DNA from: DASYQD01 sp963837455
Lineage (GTDB): Bacteria; Acidobacteriota; Thermoanaerobaculia; Multivoradales; JAIOJS01
DNA length: 64,000 nucleotides
Direction: 5' to 3'
NCBI GenBank assembly: GCA_963837455.1
Contig: CAWINM010000006.1
Span: forward strand, 186,001-250,000
In this document: piece by piece, positions 37,761-46,830 of the stretch
Layout of the letters: every line of letters begins with the position of its first letter
How positions within the stretch are numbered: position 1 is the first letter of the stretch
Notes under the pieces: generated by a model
The model's input: the letters and a program-made list of their open reading frames with translations, nothing else
Database searches by the model: none
Told to the model about the DNA's origin: nothing
Translations under genes and position numbers: made by a program

Positions 37761-39038
37761 ATGAACACGCAGGGAACGACGGCTCGTCGGCTGCAGGCGA
37801 TCGCCTTGCTCGCGGCCGCCCAGATGACGGTCCTGGCGGCGGTCGCCTCGGCGACCAACGGCTACCTGATCCACGGCATCGGCACCCGGTCCAAGGCACT
37901 CGCGGGCGCCGGGGTGGCGCTCCCCGAGGACGCGCTCGCCTCGGCAGTCAACCCGGCCGGGCTCGCCTTCGTCGGCAAGCACCGCGACTTCGGCCTGGCG
38001 CTCTTCAGCCCGCACCGCCAGTACACGATCGAGGGCGCGCCCTCGGGGTTCCCGGGGACGTTCGGCCTCACTCCCGGCACCGTCAAGAGCGACTCCGAGT
38101 ACTTCCCGGTGCCCAACGTCGGGCTCAGCTGGGAGCTCGCCGGGGGCTCGGCCTTCGGCCTGGCGCTCTACGGCCAGGGCGGCATGAACACCGACTACCC
38201 GACCGCCACCTTCTACGGCACCTCGCCGACCGGGGTCGATCTGTCGCAGCTCTTCCTGGTGCCGGCCTGGGCGGTCAAGCTCAACGAACGCCACGCCGTC
38301 GGCATCGCGGCGGTGCTCGCCGCGCAGCGCTTCCGCATGCAGGGGGTGCAGGCGTTCGCGCCGTTCTCGCAGGATCCGGCCCACCTCTCGAACCAGGGGT
38401 ACGACCTCTCCTACGGCTACGGCGTCCGCGTGGGCTACCTCGGCCGCTTCACCGACCAGCTCTCGTTCGGGATCTCCTACCGGACGAAGGTGAAGATGGG
38501 CGACTTCGAGGACTATCGGGGCCTCTTCGCCGAGCACGGCGGATTCGACATCCCGGCCGACGCCACGATCGGCATCGCCGTCAAGCCGACCTCGACGGTG
38601 ACGGTGGCCTTCGACACCGAGCGGATCTACTACAGCGACGTCGCCTCGGTGGGCAACCCCCTGCTGCCGAACCTGATGCAGGCTCCGCTGGGCGCCGACA
38701 ACGGTGCCGGCTTCGGCTGGGACGACATGACGGTCTACAAGCTCGGCGTCGAGATCGACCGCGGCGGGCCCTGGATCTGGCGCCTCGGCGCGTCGGACGG
38801 CAAGCAACCCATCGCCTCGAGCGAGGTGCTGTTCAACATCCTCGCCCCGGGGGTCATCGAGCAGCACTACACTTTCGGCTTCAGCCGCAAGCTCGCCAGC
38901 GGCCGCGACCTCAACCTGGCGCTCATGTACGCTCCGGCCAAGGAGGTGAGCGGACCCAACCCGCTCGAAGCTCCCGGCCAGCAGACGATCCGTCTCAAGA
39001 TGGACCAGTGGGACCTGGAGGTGGGATTCTCGTGGTGA
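37761..39038 (+). CDS. FadL/OmpP1-family outer-membrane transporter
   Basis: A 425-residue beta-barrel from ATG 37761 behind GGAGGG, with a signal peptide ending VAAVASA. The mature N-terminus TNGYLIHGIGTRSKALAGAG and PEDALASAVNPAGLAF are typical of FadL proteins, and the last residues QWDLEVGFSW end in an aromatic as outer-membrane proteins do. FadL-type channels carry hydrophobic molecules. Next to sHdr and Soe/Psr-like genes it may import hydrophobic sulfur species. That substrate is inferred; fatty acids or aromatics are the standard alternative. Confidence 0.87.
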   Translation: MNTQGTTARRLQAIALLAAAQMTVLAAVASATNGYLIHGIGTRSKALAGAGVALPEDALASAVNPAGLAFVGKHRDFGLALFSPHRQYTIEGAPSGFPGTFGLTPGTVKSDSEYFPVPNVGLSWELAGGSAFGLALYGQGGMNTDYPTATFYGTSPTGVDLSQLFLVPAWAVKLNERHAVGIAAVLAAQRFRMQGVQAFAPFSQDPAHLSNQGYDLSYGYGVRVGYLGRFTDQLSFGISYRTKVKMGDFEDYRGLFAEHGGFDIPADATIGIAVKPTSTVTVAFDTERIYYSDVASVGNPLLPNLMQAPLGADNGAGFGWDDMTVYKLGVEIDRGGPWIWRLGASDGKQPIASSEVLFNILAPGVIEQHYTFGFSRKLASGRDLNLALMYAPAKEVSGPNPLEAPGQQTIRLKMDQWDLEVGFSW

Positions 39039-39113
39039 CCGGGGCCGCGCAGCGCGCTTCCGGCTGAGCACGATCCGGCGACGGCGCACCCAACCGAGGG
39101 TGGGGGGGATGTG

Positions 39114-40793
39114 ATGGGCGAGCCTCTGCAGGCGCCGCCCACCGGCACGCGGGTGCGGTGGGCCAAGGTGATCGATCACACCCGCTGCATCGGCTGCCAC
39201 GCCTGCTCGACGGCGTGCAAGTCGGAGAACGAGGTGCCGCTCGGCGTCCACCGCACCTACGTCAAGTACGCCGAGGTCGGCACCTTCCCGCAGGTCAAGC
39301 GCCACTTCCAGGTGACCCGCTGCAACCAGTGTGACGACGCCCCCTGCGTCGAGATCTGCCCCACCTCGGCGATGCATCGCCGCCCCGACGGCATCGTCGA
39401 CTTCGACAAGTCGATCTGCATCGGCTGCAAGGCCTGTATGGCGGCCTGCCCCTACGACGCCATCTTCATCAACCCCGACGACCACTCGGCCGAGAAGTGC
39501 AACTTCTGCGCGCACCGCATCGACGTCGGCCTCGAGCCCGCCTGCGTCACCGTCTGCCCGACGCAGGCGATCCTCGTCGGCGACCTCGACGATCCCGGCT
39601 CGCGGGTGGCCCAGATCGCCCACCGCGAGTCGGTGGCGGTGCGGCGCCCCGAGAAGGGAACCCAGCCCAAGCTCTTCTACAAGGGCGCGCACCAGGCGAC
39701 GCTCGATCCCCTGGCCGCGCGCCGGCCGGAGGGCGGGCTCTTCCTCTGGGGCGAGCAGGCCGACGCCCACGACCAGGTGGTCTCCGGACACCCGGTCGGG
39801 CCGCCACCCACCTGGGCGCGGCCCCGGTCCCAGGAGGAGCCGGCGCTGCACAGCACGGGGACGGGAGGAAACCAGGGGAACGGGATGGGGAGCGCAGCGG
39901 CGACGGGCTCCGCCCGCGCCTGGGCGCCCGGCACCTCCTCGGCGGCGGCGCTGCTCGCCTACGACGTGCCGCACGCGATCCCCTGGGACTGGCGGGTCGG
40001 CCTCTACACCTTGACCAAGGGGATCGGGGCCGGCAGCTACCTGGTGGCGCTGCTGCTGGTGCTCGCCGGCGCGGTGTCCACCACCGGCGCGCTGTGGACC
40101 TGGATCGCCCCGGTGCTGGCGGCAGTGGCGCTGGCGGCGACCGGCGGCATCCTCATCTCCGACCTCGAGCACCCGGCACGCTTCTGGATGCTGCTGGCGC
40201 GCCCGCAGTGGCGCAGCTGGCTGGTGCGCGGCGCCTGGATCCTCACCGGCTACGGCGCGGCGCTCGCCGTCCACCTCCTGGCGGCGCTCGCCGGGCGCTC
40301 GCAGTGGCTCGTCCCGCTCGCCGCCGCCGCCGCGCCGCTGGCGGTGATGACGGCCGTCTACACCGCCTACCTCTTCGCCCAGGCCAAGGCGCGCGACCTC
40401 TGGCAGAGCGCGCTCCTGCCGCCGCACCTGCTGGTGCAGGCGCTGCTCGCCGGCGTCGCCACCCTGGTGCCAGTGGCGCTCGCCGCGGCGCCCGCGGCGG
40501 TGCCCGCGCTGGCGCGCTGGCTGGCGATCGCCGCCGCGCTGCACCTGGCGCTGGTGCTCGGCGAGACCACGCTCCACCACCCCACCGCCCACGCCCGGCT
40601 CGCCGCCCACGAGCTCACCAGCGGCCGCTACCGGCTCGGCTTTCGCTCCGGCGTGGCGCTCGTCGCCGTGGCGCTCGTCGCGCCCTGGCTACCCGCGTCA
40701 CTCGCCGCCGCCGTCGCCGTGGCATCGCTCGCCGGCCTGCTCGCCCACGAGCACGCCTACGTCCAGGCCGGCCAGTCCGTCCCCCTCGCGTGA
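39114..40793 (+). CDS. Fused ferredoxin-NrfD subunit of a molybdoenzyme (SoeB-SoeC / PsrB-PsrC-like)
   Basis: A 559-residue fusion. Residues 1-200 are a DmsB/PsrB-type four-cluster ferredoxin: CIGCHACSTACKSENEVP, CNQCDDAPCVEICP, CIGCKACMAACPYDAIF and CNFCAHRIDVGLEPACVTVCP. A linker of about 75 residues, Pro/Gly-rich, follows. The rest is an NrfD-type membrane anchor with about eight helices, beginning IPWDWRVGLYTLTKGIGAGS and containing ISDLEHPARFWMLLARPQWR. These two parts are normally separate subunits. There is no Tat or Sec signal before the clusters. It precedes the catalytic molybdopterin gene by 10 bases and would pass electrons between it and the quinone pool. Confidence 0.9.
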   Translation: MGEPLQAPPTGTRVRWAKVIDHTRCIGCHACSTACKSENEVPLGVHRTYVKYAEVGTFPQVKRHFQVTRCNQCDDAPCVEICPTSAMHRRPDGIVDFDKSICIGCKACMAACPYDAIFINPDDHSAEKCNFCAHRIDVGLEPACVTVCPTQAILVGDLDDPGSRVAQIAHRESVAVRRPEKGTQPKLFYKGAHQATLDPLAARRPEGGLFLWGEQADAHDQVVSGHPVGPPPTWARPRSQEEPALHSTGTGGNQGNGMGSAAATGSARAWAPGTSSAAALLAYDVPHAIPWDWRVGLYTLTKGIGAGSYLVALLLVLAGAVSTTGALWTWIAPVLAAVALAATGGILISDLEHPARFWMLLARPQWRSWLVRGAWILTGYGAALAVHLLAALAGRSQWLVPLAAAAAPLAVMTAVYTAYLFAQAKARDLWQSALLPPHLLVQALLAGVATLVPVALAAAPAAVPALARWLAIAAALHLALVLGETTLHHPTAHARLAAHELTSGRYRLGFRSGVALVAVALVAPWLPASLAAAVAVASLAGLLAHEHAYVQAGQSVPLA

Positions 40794-40803
40794 GGACTCC
40801 CCG

Positions 40804-43665
40804 ATGAGCGACCCCAAGCCCGAGACCTTCTACCCCGGCCCGAGCGGCAACCACCTGGCGGCGCACCCTCCCAAGGAGCGCTGGGACGACTGGGTCGAGC
40901 TCGACTCGAAAGCCTGGCCCAGGCGCGTCGAGAAGCACTACCACCTCATCCCCACCACCTGCTTCAACTGCGAGTCGGCCTGCGGCCTGCTCGCCTACGT
41001 CGACGCCGAGACGGGCGCCATCCGCAAGCTCGAGGGCAACCCCGAGCACCCCGGCTCGCGCGGCCGCAATTGCGCCAAGGGCCCGGCGACCCTCAACCAG
41101 ATCCTCGACCCCGACCGCATCCTGCACCCCTTGAAGCGCGTCGGCGCGCGCGGTGCGGGGCGCTGGGAGCGCGTCTCCTGGGACGAGGCGCTCGACGACA
41201 TCGCGGGCCGCATCAGGAAGGCGCTCGCCGAGGGGCGCCAGCGCGAGGTGATGTACCACGTCGGCCGCCCCGGCGAGGACGGCTTCGTCGAGCGCCTGCT
41301 CGCCGCCTGGGGCGTCGACGGCCACAACTCGCACACCAACGTCTGCTCGGCGAGCGCCCGCGCCGGGTACCAGCTGTGGACCGGCATCGATCGCCCGAGC
41401 CCCGACTACGCCCACGCCAAGGTGATCTTCCTCGTCAGCGCCCACCTCGAGACCGGCCACTACTTCAACCCCCACGCGCAGCGCATCATCGAGGCCAAGG
41501 CGGCGGGCGCCAAGATCGTCGTCCTCGACAGCCGCCTCTCCAACACCGCCACGCACGCCGACTACTGGCTGGCGCCGCGACCGGGCTCGGAGCCGGCGAT
41601 CCACCTCGCCATCGCCCACCACTTGATCGCCACCGGCCGCTACGACCGCGACTTCGTGCGCCGCTGGTGGAACTGGCAGGAGTGGCTGGCCGCCGAGCGC
41701 CCCGACCTCGCCGCCACTTTCGAGAGCTTCGAGCGCGAGCTCGCCGGGCTCTACGCCGACTTCACCTTCGAGCGTGCCGCCGAGGAGTCGGGCATCGACG
41801 CGGCGACCCTGCGCGCGGTGGCCGCAGTGGTGGCGGGCGCCGGCACCGCCCTCTCCACCCACACCTGGCGCAGCGCCACCGCCGGCAACGAGGGCGGGTG
41901 GCAGGTGGCGCGCACCCTCTTCCTGCTCAACGCCCTGCTCGGTGCCGTGGGCACGCCCGGCGGCACCCACCTCAACGCCTGGACCAAGTTCGTGCCCAAG
42001 CCCATCCGCCTGCCGCGCCACCCCGAGCACTGGAACGAGCTCACCTGGCCGCTCGAGTTCCCGCTCTCGATGTACGAGCTCTCCTACCTGCTGCCGCACC
42101 TGGTCGCGGAGGGGCGCGGCAAGCTCGACGTCTACTTCACCCGCGTCTACAACCCGGTGTGGACCAACCCCGACGGCTTCTCGTGGATCGAGATGCTCTC
42201 CGACCCCACGAAGGTGGGGCTCCACGTGGCGCTCACCCCGTCGTGGAACGAGACCGCCTACTTCGCCGACTACATCCTGCCCATGGGGCACGCCGCCGAG
42301 CGCCACGACACCCACTCCTACGAGACGCAGGCCGGGCAGTGGCTCGGCTTCCGCCAGCCGGTGCTGCGCGCCCTCGCCGAGCGGCAGGGCAGGACCATCA
42401 CCGACACGCGCCAGACCAACCCCGGCGAGGTGTGGGAGGAGAACGAGCTCTGGCTCGAGCTCTCCTGGCGCATCGACCGCGACGGTGCCCTCGGCATTCG
42501 CCCCTTCGTCGAGTCTGCCGCGCGCCCCGGCGAGCGCCTCTCGGTCGACGAGTACTACGGCTACCTCTTCGAGCACTCGGTGCCGGGCCTGCCGGAGAAG
42601 GCAGCAGCGGAGGGCCTCACGCCGCTCGCCTACATGCGCCGCTACGGCGCCTTCGAGGTCGCCGGGCAGGTGGGCGCCGTCTACGAGGAGGAGGTTCCCA
42701 CGAGCGAGCTCGAGGACCTCGCCGAGGATCCCTTCGGCCGTGTCTTCACCCGCGCGCCAGCGCCGCCCAAGGTCAACCTCGCCCCCACCGGCGCGCCCGA
42801 GGGGGACAGCAGCGGGCGACGGGCCGCCGGCGTGCGCATCGACGGCGTCGTGCGGCGAGGGTTCCCCACCCCCAGCGGCCGGCTCGAGTTCTACTCGCCG
42901 ACGCTCGCCGGCTGGGGCTGGAGCGAAAGCGCGCTGCCGGGGTTCCTGGCAAGTCACGTCCACCCCGAGAAGCTGGCTCCCGACCAGAAGGTGCTCATCT
43001 CCACCTTCCGCCTGCCGGTGCACATCCATACCCGCAGCGCTAACGCCAAGTGGCTCGACGAGATCGCCCACACCAACCCGCTGTGGCTGCACCCGCAGGA
43101 CGCCGCGCCGCTCGGCCTGAAGACCGGCGACTTGGTGCGGGTAGAGACCGAGATCGGCCACTACGTGGTGAAGGCATGGGTGACCGAGGGCATCCGCCCC
43201 GGCGTCGTCGCCTGCTCGCACCACATGGGCCGCTGGAAGCTCGACGAGCACGGCCAGCGACAGCTGATGACGACGGTGGCGCTCGAGCACCAGGGCACCT
43301 CGTGGCGGCTGCGGCGGGAGAAGGGCGTCGAGGCCTACGCCAGCGACGACCCGGACACGCAGAGGGTGTGGTGGTCCGACGCCGGCGTCCACCAGAACCT
43401 CACTTTCCCCGTTCATCCCGACCCGCTGTCGGGGATGCACTGCTGGCACCAGGCGGTGCGGGTGCGGCGGGCGGAGGCGGGAGACCGCTACGGCGACGTG
43501 ATGGTCGACACCGCGAAGTCGCACGCCGTCTTCAAGGAGTGGCTGGCGCGCACGCGCTCGGCACGGGAGCACTCGCCGGATGGGACGCGGCGGCCCTACT
43601 GGCTGATCCGGCCGGTGAAGCCGAGCCGCGAGGCGTACGCGTTGCCGGGTTTCCCGGGGGGCTAG
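40804..43665 (+). CDS. Molybdopterin oxidoreductase catalytic subunit (SoeA/PsrA-like)
   Basis: A 953-residue DMSO-reductase-family protein. The 4Fe-4S motif is CFNCESAC ... NCAKGP (Cys 53, 56, 60, 90). The candidate Mo-ligand cysteine is in HTNVCSASARAGY (about 181). The C-terminal molydopterin-binding domain includes LISTFRLPVHIHTRSANAKW and HPQDAAPLGLKTGDLVRVET. There is no twin-arginine signal, so the enzyme should face the cytoplasm. That orientation and the sHdr context, whose product is thought to be sulfite, fit a sulfite dehydrogenase (SoeABC). Polysulfide/thiosulfate or arsenate-type activity cannot be excluded. Its stop codon overlaps the stop of a decayed antitoxin on the other strand. 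Confidence 0.88.
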   Translation: MSDPKPETFYPGPSGNHLAAHPPKERWDDWVELDSKAWPRRVEKHYHLIPTTCFNCESACGLLAYVDAETGAIRKLEGNPEHPGSRGRNCAKGPATLNQILDPDRILHPLKRVGARGAGRWERVSWDEALDDIAGRIRKALAEGRQREVMYHVGRPGEDGFVERLLAAWGVDGHNSHTNVCSASARAGYQLWTGIDRPSPDYAHAKVIFLVSAHLETGHYFNPHAQRIIEAKAAGAKIVVLDSRLSNTATHADYWLAPRPGSEPAIHLAIAHHLIATGRYDRDFVRRWWNWQEWLAAERPDLAATFESFERELAGLYADFTFERAAEESGIDAATLRAVAAVVAGAGTALSTHTWRSATAGNEGGWQVARTLFLLNALLGAVGTPGGTHLNAWTKFVPKPIRLPRHPEHWNELTWPLEFPLSMYELSYLLPHLVAEGRGKLDVYFTRVYNPVWTNPDGFSWIEMLSDPTKVGLHVALTPSWNETAYFADYILPMGHAAERHDTHSYETQAGQWLGFRQPVLRALAERQGRTITDTRQTNPGEVWEENELWLELSWRIDRDGALGIRPFVESAARPGERLSVDEYYGYLFEHSVPGLPEKAAAEGLTPLAYMRRYGAFEVAGQVGAVYEEEVPTSELEDLAEDPFGRVFTRAPAPPKVNLAPTGAPEGDSSGRRAAGVRIDGVVRRGFPTPSGRLEFYSPTLAGWGWSESALPGFLASHVHPEKLAPDQKVLISTFRLPVHIHTRSANAKWLDEIAHTNPLWLHPQDAAPLGLKTGDLVRVETEIGHYVVKAWVTEGIRPGVVACSHHMGRWKLDEHGQRQLMTTVALEHQGTSWRLRREKGVEAYASDDPDTQRVWWSDAGVHQNLTFPVHPDPLSGMHCWHQAVRVRRAEAGDRYGDVMVDTAKSHAVFKEWLARTRSAREHSPDGTRRPYWLIRPVKPSREAYALPGFPGG

Positions 43666-43716
43666 CTCAGGTTGTTCTTCCCTTCGGTCAAGGAGGCCTC
43701 TTTCAGCTGGCTATTC
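43662..43716 (-). pseudogene. Relic of a Phd/YefM antitoxin 5' end
   Basis: On the minus strand this reads LKEASLTEGKNNLS then TAG. It matches the start of the intact antitoxin at 50063 (MKKASLTETKNNLSAL). Over 51 bases (43666-43716 against 50023-50073) 47 are identical. The start codon has become CTG and a stop follows codon 15. It is a decayed copy or a duplicated segment of a toxin-antitoxin locus. Confidence 0.8.
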
Positions 43717-43904
43717 GGCGCGGCGTGCCGAGACCCCACCCACCGACCGCGGCCGTCGATACTCTCCCCCTCGAATCGCCGGCTGCGCGGCGGCATCGAG
43801 CTGGAGCACGGAGCCAGCCTGCGCGCGGCGGCACCCCGAGCAACGAGCCGGCAGCCGGCAGGCGGTCGAAGAGCGATGATGCCGAGACGAAGGAGGACGG
43901 GGCA

Positions 43905-45083
43905 ATGACGGAGACAGAGTGCGCGTTGCCGAACCGGCAGCGTCAGGCAGTGGTCGCGATGGCTGCCGCCGTGCTGCTGGCGGGAGCGGCACCGCCGGCA
44001 CCATTGCACACGCTGCCCGAGGTGACGGACGCCCGCTACGCGAGCGGCCTCGAGGCGGGGAAGCGCGCTCGGATCGAGTCCCTGGTGCGCGCGGCCGCCA
44101 CCTCCGACCGCATGCAATCGCTGCTGGTGATGCACCGCGGCGAGCTGCTCGTCGAGGCCTACTTCCACGGGGCCATCGCCGTCGCCCCGGAGAACCTGAA
44201 GTCGGTGACCAAGACCCTGTCGTCGATCCTGGTGGGGATCGCCATTGACGACGGTCTGCTGCCAGGAGTCGACGGCTCGCTTGCCGACCTGCTGCCGGCG
44301 GGCGTCGCGCCGGCGGCGCGCGCGGAGAAGCGCGGCATCACGCTCCGCCACCTGCTCACCATGTCCTCGGGGCTGCCGGTGCTCGACTACGGCGCCTTCC
44401 AGGACAGCCCCGACTGGGTCGGGTTCCTGCTCGACGGCGGTCCACTGCGCCACCCGCCGGGGGCAAAGCTCACCTACGACACCAACCACATGCAGCTGGT
44501 GAGCGCGATCCTCGAGCGGGCGACCCACGGTCTGCTCGCCTACGCCAATCGCAAGCTGATGGGGCCCATCGGCGGACGCGTCGACACCTGGCGCGTGGCC
44601 CCCGACGGCGTCCCGATGGGTGGCAACGACGCCTACCTGCGCCCCCGGGATCTCATCCGACTCGGCGAGCTGTTCCGCACCGGAGGCACCTGGGAGGGCC
44701 GCCGCGTGGTGAGCGCCGACTGGGTCCGCCAGTCCCTCACCATGCGTTTCGACGCCAGCCAGGTGGGCGACCCAGGGGCCCTCGCCGGCACCGTCAACCA
44801 CGGCACGCTGAAGGCGCGCGGTTACGGCTACTGCTGGTGGCTGCTCGATTTCGCGGGCGAGGAGGCCTTCGGGGCGCTCGGCCACGGGGGCCAGGAGCTG
44901 CTGGTCTTTCCGCGCCGCGAGCTGGTGGTGCTGTTCACCTCGCACTGGCCGGGGCCGTCCTCGGTCGAGCACTACCGCCACCTCCGGCGTCTGCTCGACG
45001 AGCACGTGCTGCCCATGTTCCCGCCCCGCGCCGACGGCGACGCGAGCCCCTCCGCCGCCGGGCCGGCGACCACCCCGGGGTGA
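43905..45083 (+). CDS. Exported serine hydrolase, class C beta-lactamase family
   Basis: The ATG at 43905 lies behind AAGGAGG; the longer open frame upstream overlaps the molybdoenzyme and is rejected. A signal peptide (AVVAMAAAVLLAGAAPP) starts the 392-residue product. The Ser-x-x-Lys motif is in LKSVTKTLSSILVG, the Tyr-x-Asn-type motif is near TYDTNHMQL, and LRHLLTMSSGLPVLD and GHGGQELLVFP are typical of the family. Members are D-aminopeptidases, esterases or penicillin-binding-like enzymes, so a true beta-lactamase activity should not be assumed. It stands alone, without an obvious operon partner. Confidence 0.88.
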   Translation: MTETECALPNRQRQAVVAMAAAVLLAGAAPPAPLHTLPEVTDARYASGLEAGKRARIESLVRAAATSDRMQSLLVMHRGELLVEAYFHGAIAVAPENLKSVTKTLSSILVGIAIDDGLLPGVDGSLADLLPAGVAPAARAEKRGITLRHLLTMSSGLPVLDYGAFQDSPDWVGFLLDGGPLRHPPGAKLTYDTNHMQLVSAILERATHGLLAYANRKLMGPIGGRVDTWRVAPDGVPMGGNDAYLRPRDLIRLGELFRTGGTWEGRRVVSADWVRQSLTMRFDASQVGDPGALAGTVNHGTLKARGYGYCWWLLDFAGEEAFGALGHGGQELLVFPRRELVVLFTSHWPGPSSVEHYRHLRRLLDEHVLPMFPPRADGDASPSAAGPATTPG

Positions 45084-45217
45084 GCGCGGCGACGCCTCGC
45101 GAGCTGGCTCGGGGTCGAGGGCGCAGTGCCTGCCCGCCGAGCCGGGCGCCACGGCATCGCCCTTGCGGGGTCTTCGGCCCCAAGAGAAACAGGGCCTTCG
45201 CCGGCGTGGATCTCATG

Positions 45218-45312
45218 CCGCTTGCCTCATCGCCGTCGGCGTGACTGTCGCCGTACCGACGGCGTAAGCAAGCGGTTAGAGAACGGTCAAGGTCCACGTC
45301 ACCGTTCTCTAA
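45218..45312. repeat. Nested hairpins in the 45084-45394 intergenic region
   Basis: CCGCTTGC (45218-45225) pairs with GCAAGCGG (45268-45275) and encloses CGCCGTCGG (45231-45239) paired with CCGACGGCG (45256-45264). Immediately after comes TTAGAGAACGG (45276-45286) paired with CCGTTCTCTAA (45302-45312). All three stems are perfect. The 311-base gap holds no supported gene. It could be a terminator pair for the hydrolase gene, a REP-like element or a structured leader. Confidence 0.75.
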
Positions 45313-45394
45313 GGACACGACGGGCTGGTGCGGGGCAGGCTTCGGCAAGTTCGAGGTCACGTCAGGCCTTGCAACGCCGATCCGGAGGACTGCC

Positions 45395-46795
45395 ATGGGC
45401 AACCGTCTCGCCGTCTGCGTCGCTTTCGTGCTGGCGCTCTGCACCCTGCCACTGGGTGCCGCCGAAACGCTCTTTCCGCATCTGGACATCAAGGACTTTC
45501 CCGAGCGCCCCGACAGCGTGCGGCTCGCGGTGGCCGAGGTCGCGCGCGATCGGGTGGACCTGGTCTCGTTGCACCGCCGTGGCGAGCAGATCTTCTTCGC
45601 CAGCCTGGAGTCGGCCACCCGCTCGGTCGACGCCAAGACCGGACGCGATCGCCTGGAGGTGGCGCGCCGCGACGACTACTGCCTGGCCTATGCCGGGAAG
45701 GAGCACATCGAGGTCGCCGACGCGTGCCCTTCGCTGATCGCCGAGGACCTCGCCGAAGGCGTCGTGCGGCTGACCGTGAAGGGCCGCTATCTCGGCTATC
45801 TGCTGCGCTTCAGCCTCGCCGAAGACGACCGCGATCCGGACCTCTGGCGACTGGTCCCGACCGGTCGTCGCGGCGAGCCGCGCGAGCTCACGCTGCGCAC
45901 GGAGCGGCAGAGCGACGGCGGTCTGAGCGTGTCCTGGCACCTGCTCAACCGCGACGACCGGATCCAGGTCGAGCGCAGCCTCGAGGTCGAGCTGCCGCTC
46001 TCGGAGATTGCCGACGCCGACCTCTCGATCCCCCAAGCTGCCGTCCTGGGCCTGCTCGACCTGTTCGACGACCTGGCGGACTTCTACTTCAGCGACTGGG
46101 TCGTCTACAGCGACGGCCAGCTGGTGGACGAAGGCGTGCCCAGCGCCGAGGACAACGACCTCAGCGAGTGTGAGGCCACCACCGTCTGCGGTGCCGAGTA
46201 CCGCACCTGCACACCGATACCCGGAGGATGGTGGGGCTGTACCTGGACGGGGGAACCGGGCGGCTGGGGCGGGCTGAACGGCGGGGGCGGTGCGGGCGGA
46301 GGAACGGGTGGCGGCGGCGGCACGAACCCACCTCCACGCGATCCTGACTGGCGTGTCGGCTCGTTCAACACCCGACCGCCTGCCCCGTTGCCGATCTTCC
46401 ACGGTCTCGGGCCCTCGCCGAACCCGCTCGACGGGTACCTCGACTACGACCTCACCAGCGTGCTGCAGGTGGCCGATACGACGTGTCGGGGGCCCCTCGA
46501 TCCCGATAGCCCTTGCGTCGCCCACGTCGTGGGCCTCTACCTCACGCCGCAGAACCTCGACCTCTACATTCCCCACTGCGGAGAGCTCGTCTGGGTCGAC
46601 GGGGACGGAAGCGTGATTCCGAAGGGCTCGAGCCAGCACTTCCCATACGACGTTCACGCGGAGTGCATCGTGCCTCCCGTCGCCGGCTTCTACGTGATGC
46701 GCTACATCCTCGATCCCTACTCGTTCTGGAACGAAGGAGCGGGCGAAGCCAACAACCGGGGCGTGGCGCGCGGCTGGATCTACGTAGCTCCGTGA
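45395..46795 (+). CDS. Secreted protein of unknown function
   Basis: A 466-residue protein with a clear signal peptide (MGNRLAVCVAFVLALCTLPL then GAA). The N-terminal 230 residues are mixed alpha/beta. A glycine-rich linker (about residues 290-310) with several tryptophans and a Cys pair joins a C-terminal beta domain (GYLDYDLTSVLQVADTTC ... CIVPPVAGFYVMRYILDP) that resembles lectin-like or Ig-like extracellular folds. I do not recognise a family. The start ATG 45395 sits behind GGAGGA. It is followed at 35 bases by another secreted protein and may form an operon with it. Confidence 0.8.
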   Translation: MGNRLAVCVAFVLALCTLPLGAAETLFPHLDIKDFPERPDSVRLAVAEVARDRVDLVSLHRRGEQIFFASLESATRSVDAKTGRDRLEVARRDDYCLAYAGKEHIEVADACPSLIAEDLAEGVVRLTVKGRYLGYLLRFSLAEDDRDPDLWRLVPTGRRGEPRELTLRTERQSDGGLSVSWHLLNRDDRIQVERSLEVELPLSEIADADLSIPQAAVLGLLDLFDDLADFYFSDWVVYSDGQLVDEGVPSAEDNDLSECEATTVCGAEYRTCTPIPGGWWGCTWTGEPGGWGGLNGGGGAGGGTGGGGGTNPPPRDPDWRVGSFNTRPPAPLPIFHGLGPSPNPLDGYLDYDLTSVLQVADTTCRGPLDPDSPCVAHVVGLYLTPQNLDLYIPHCGELVWVDGDGSVIPKGSSQHFPYDVHAECIVPPVAGFYVMRYILDPYSFWNEGAGEANNRGVARGWIYVAP

Positions 46796-46830
46796 GCCCA
46801 TCGTCCGGCAACTCCCGAGGAGGTCGCTAG

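Noticed and set aside
37218..40610. Minus-strand open frame of 1130 codons
   Set aside because: It runs antisense to arsR, the FadL-like gene and the ferredoxin-NrfD gene, all of which have clear motifs and ribosome sites.
40615..43572. Minus-strand open frame of 985 codons
   Set aside because: It mirrors the molybdopterin oxidoreductase codon for codon and lacks protein-like composition.
44935..45636. Minus-strand open frame of 233 codons across the hairpin region
   Set aside because: It overlaps two supported plus-strand genes, has no ribosome site, and its middle is formed by the inverted repeats.
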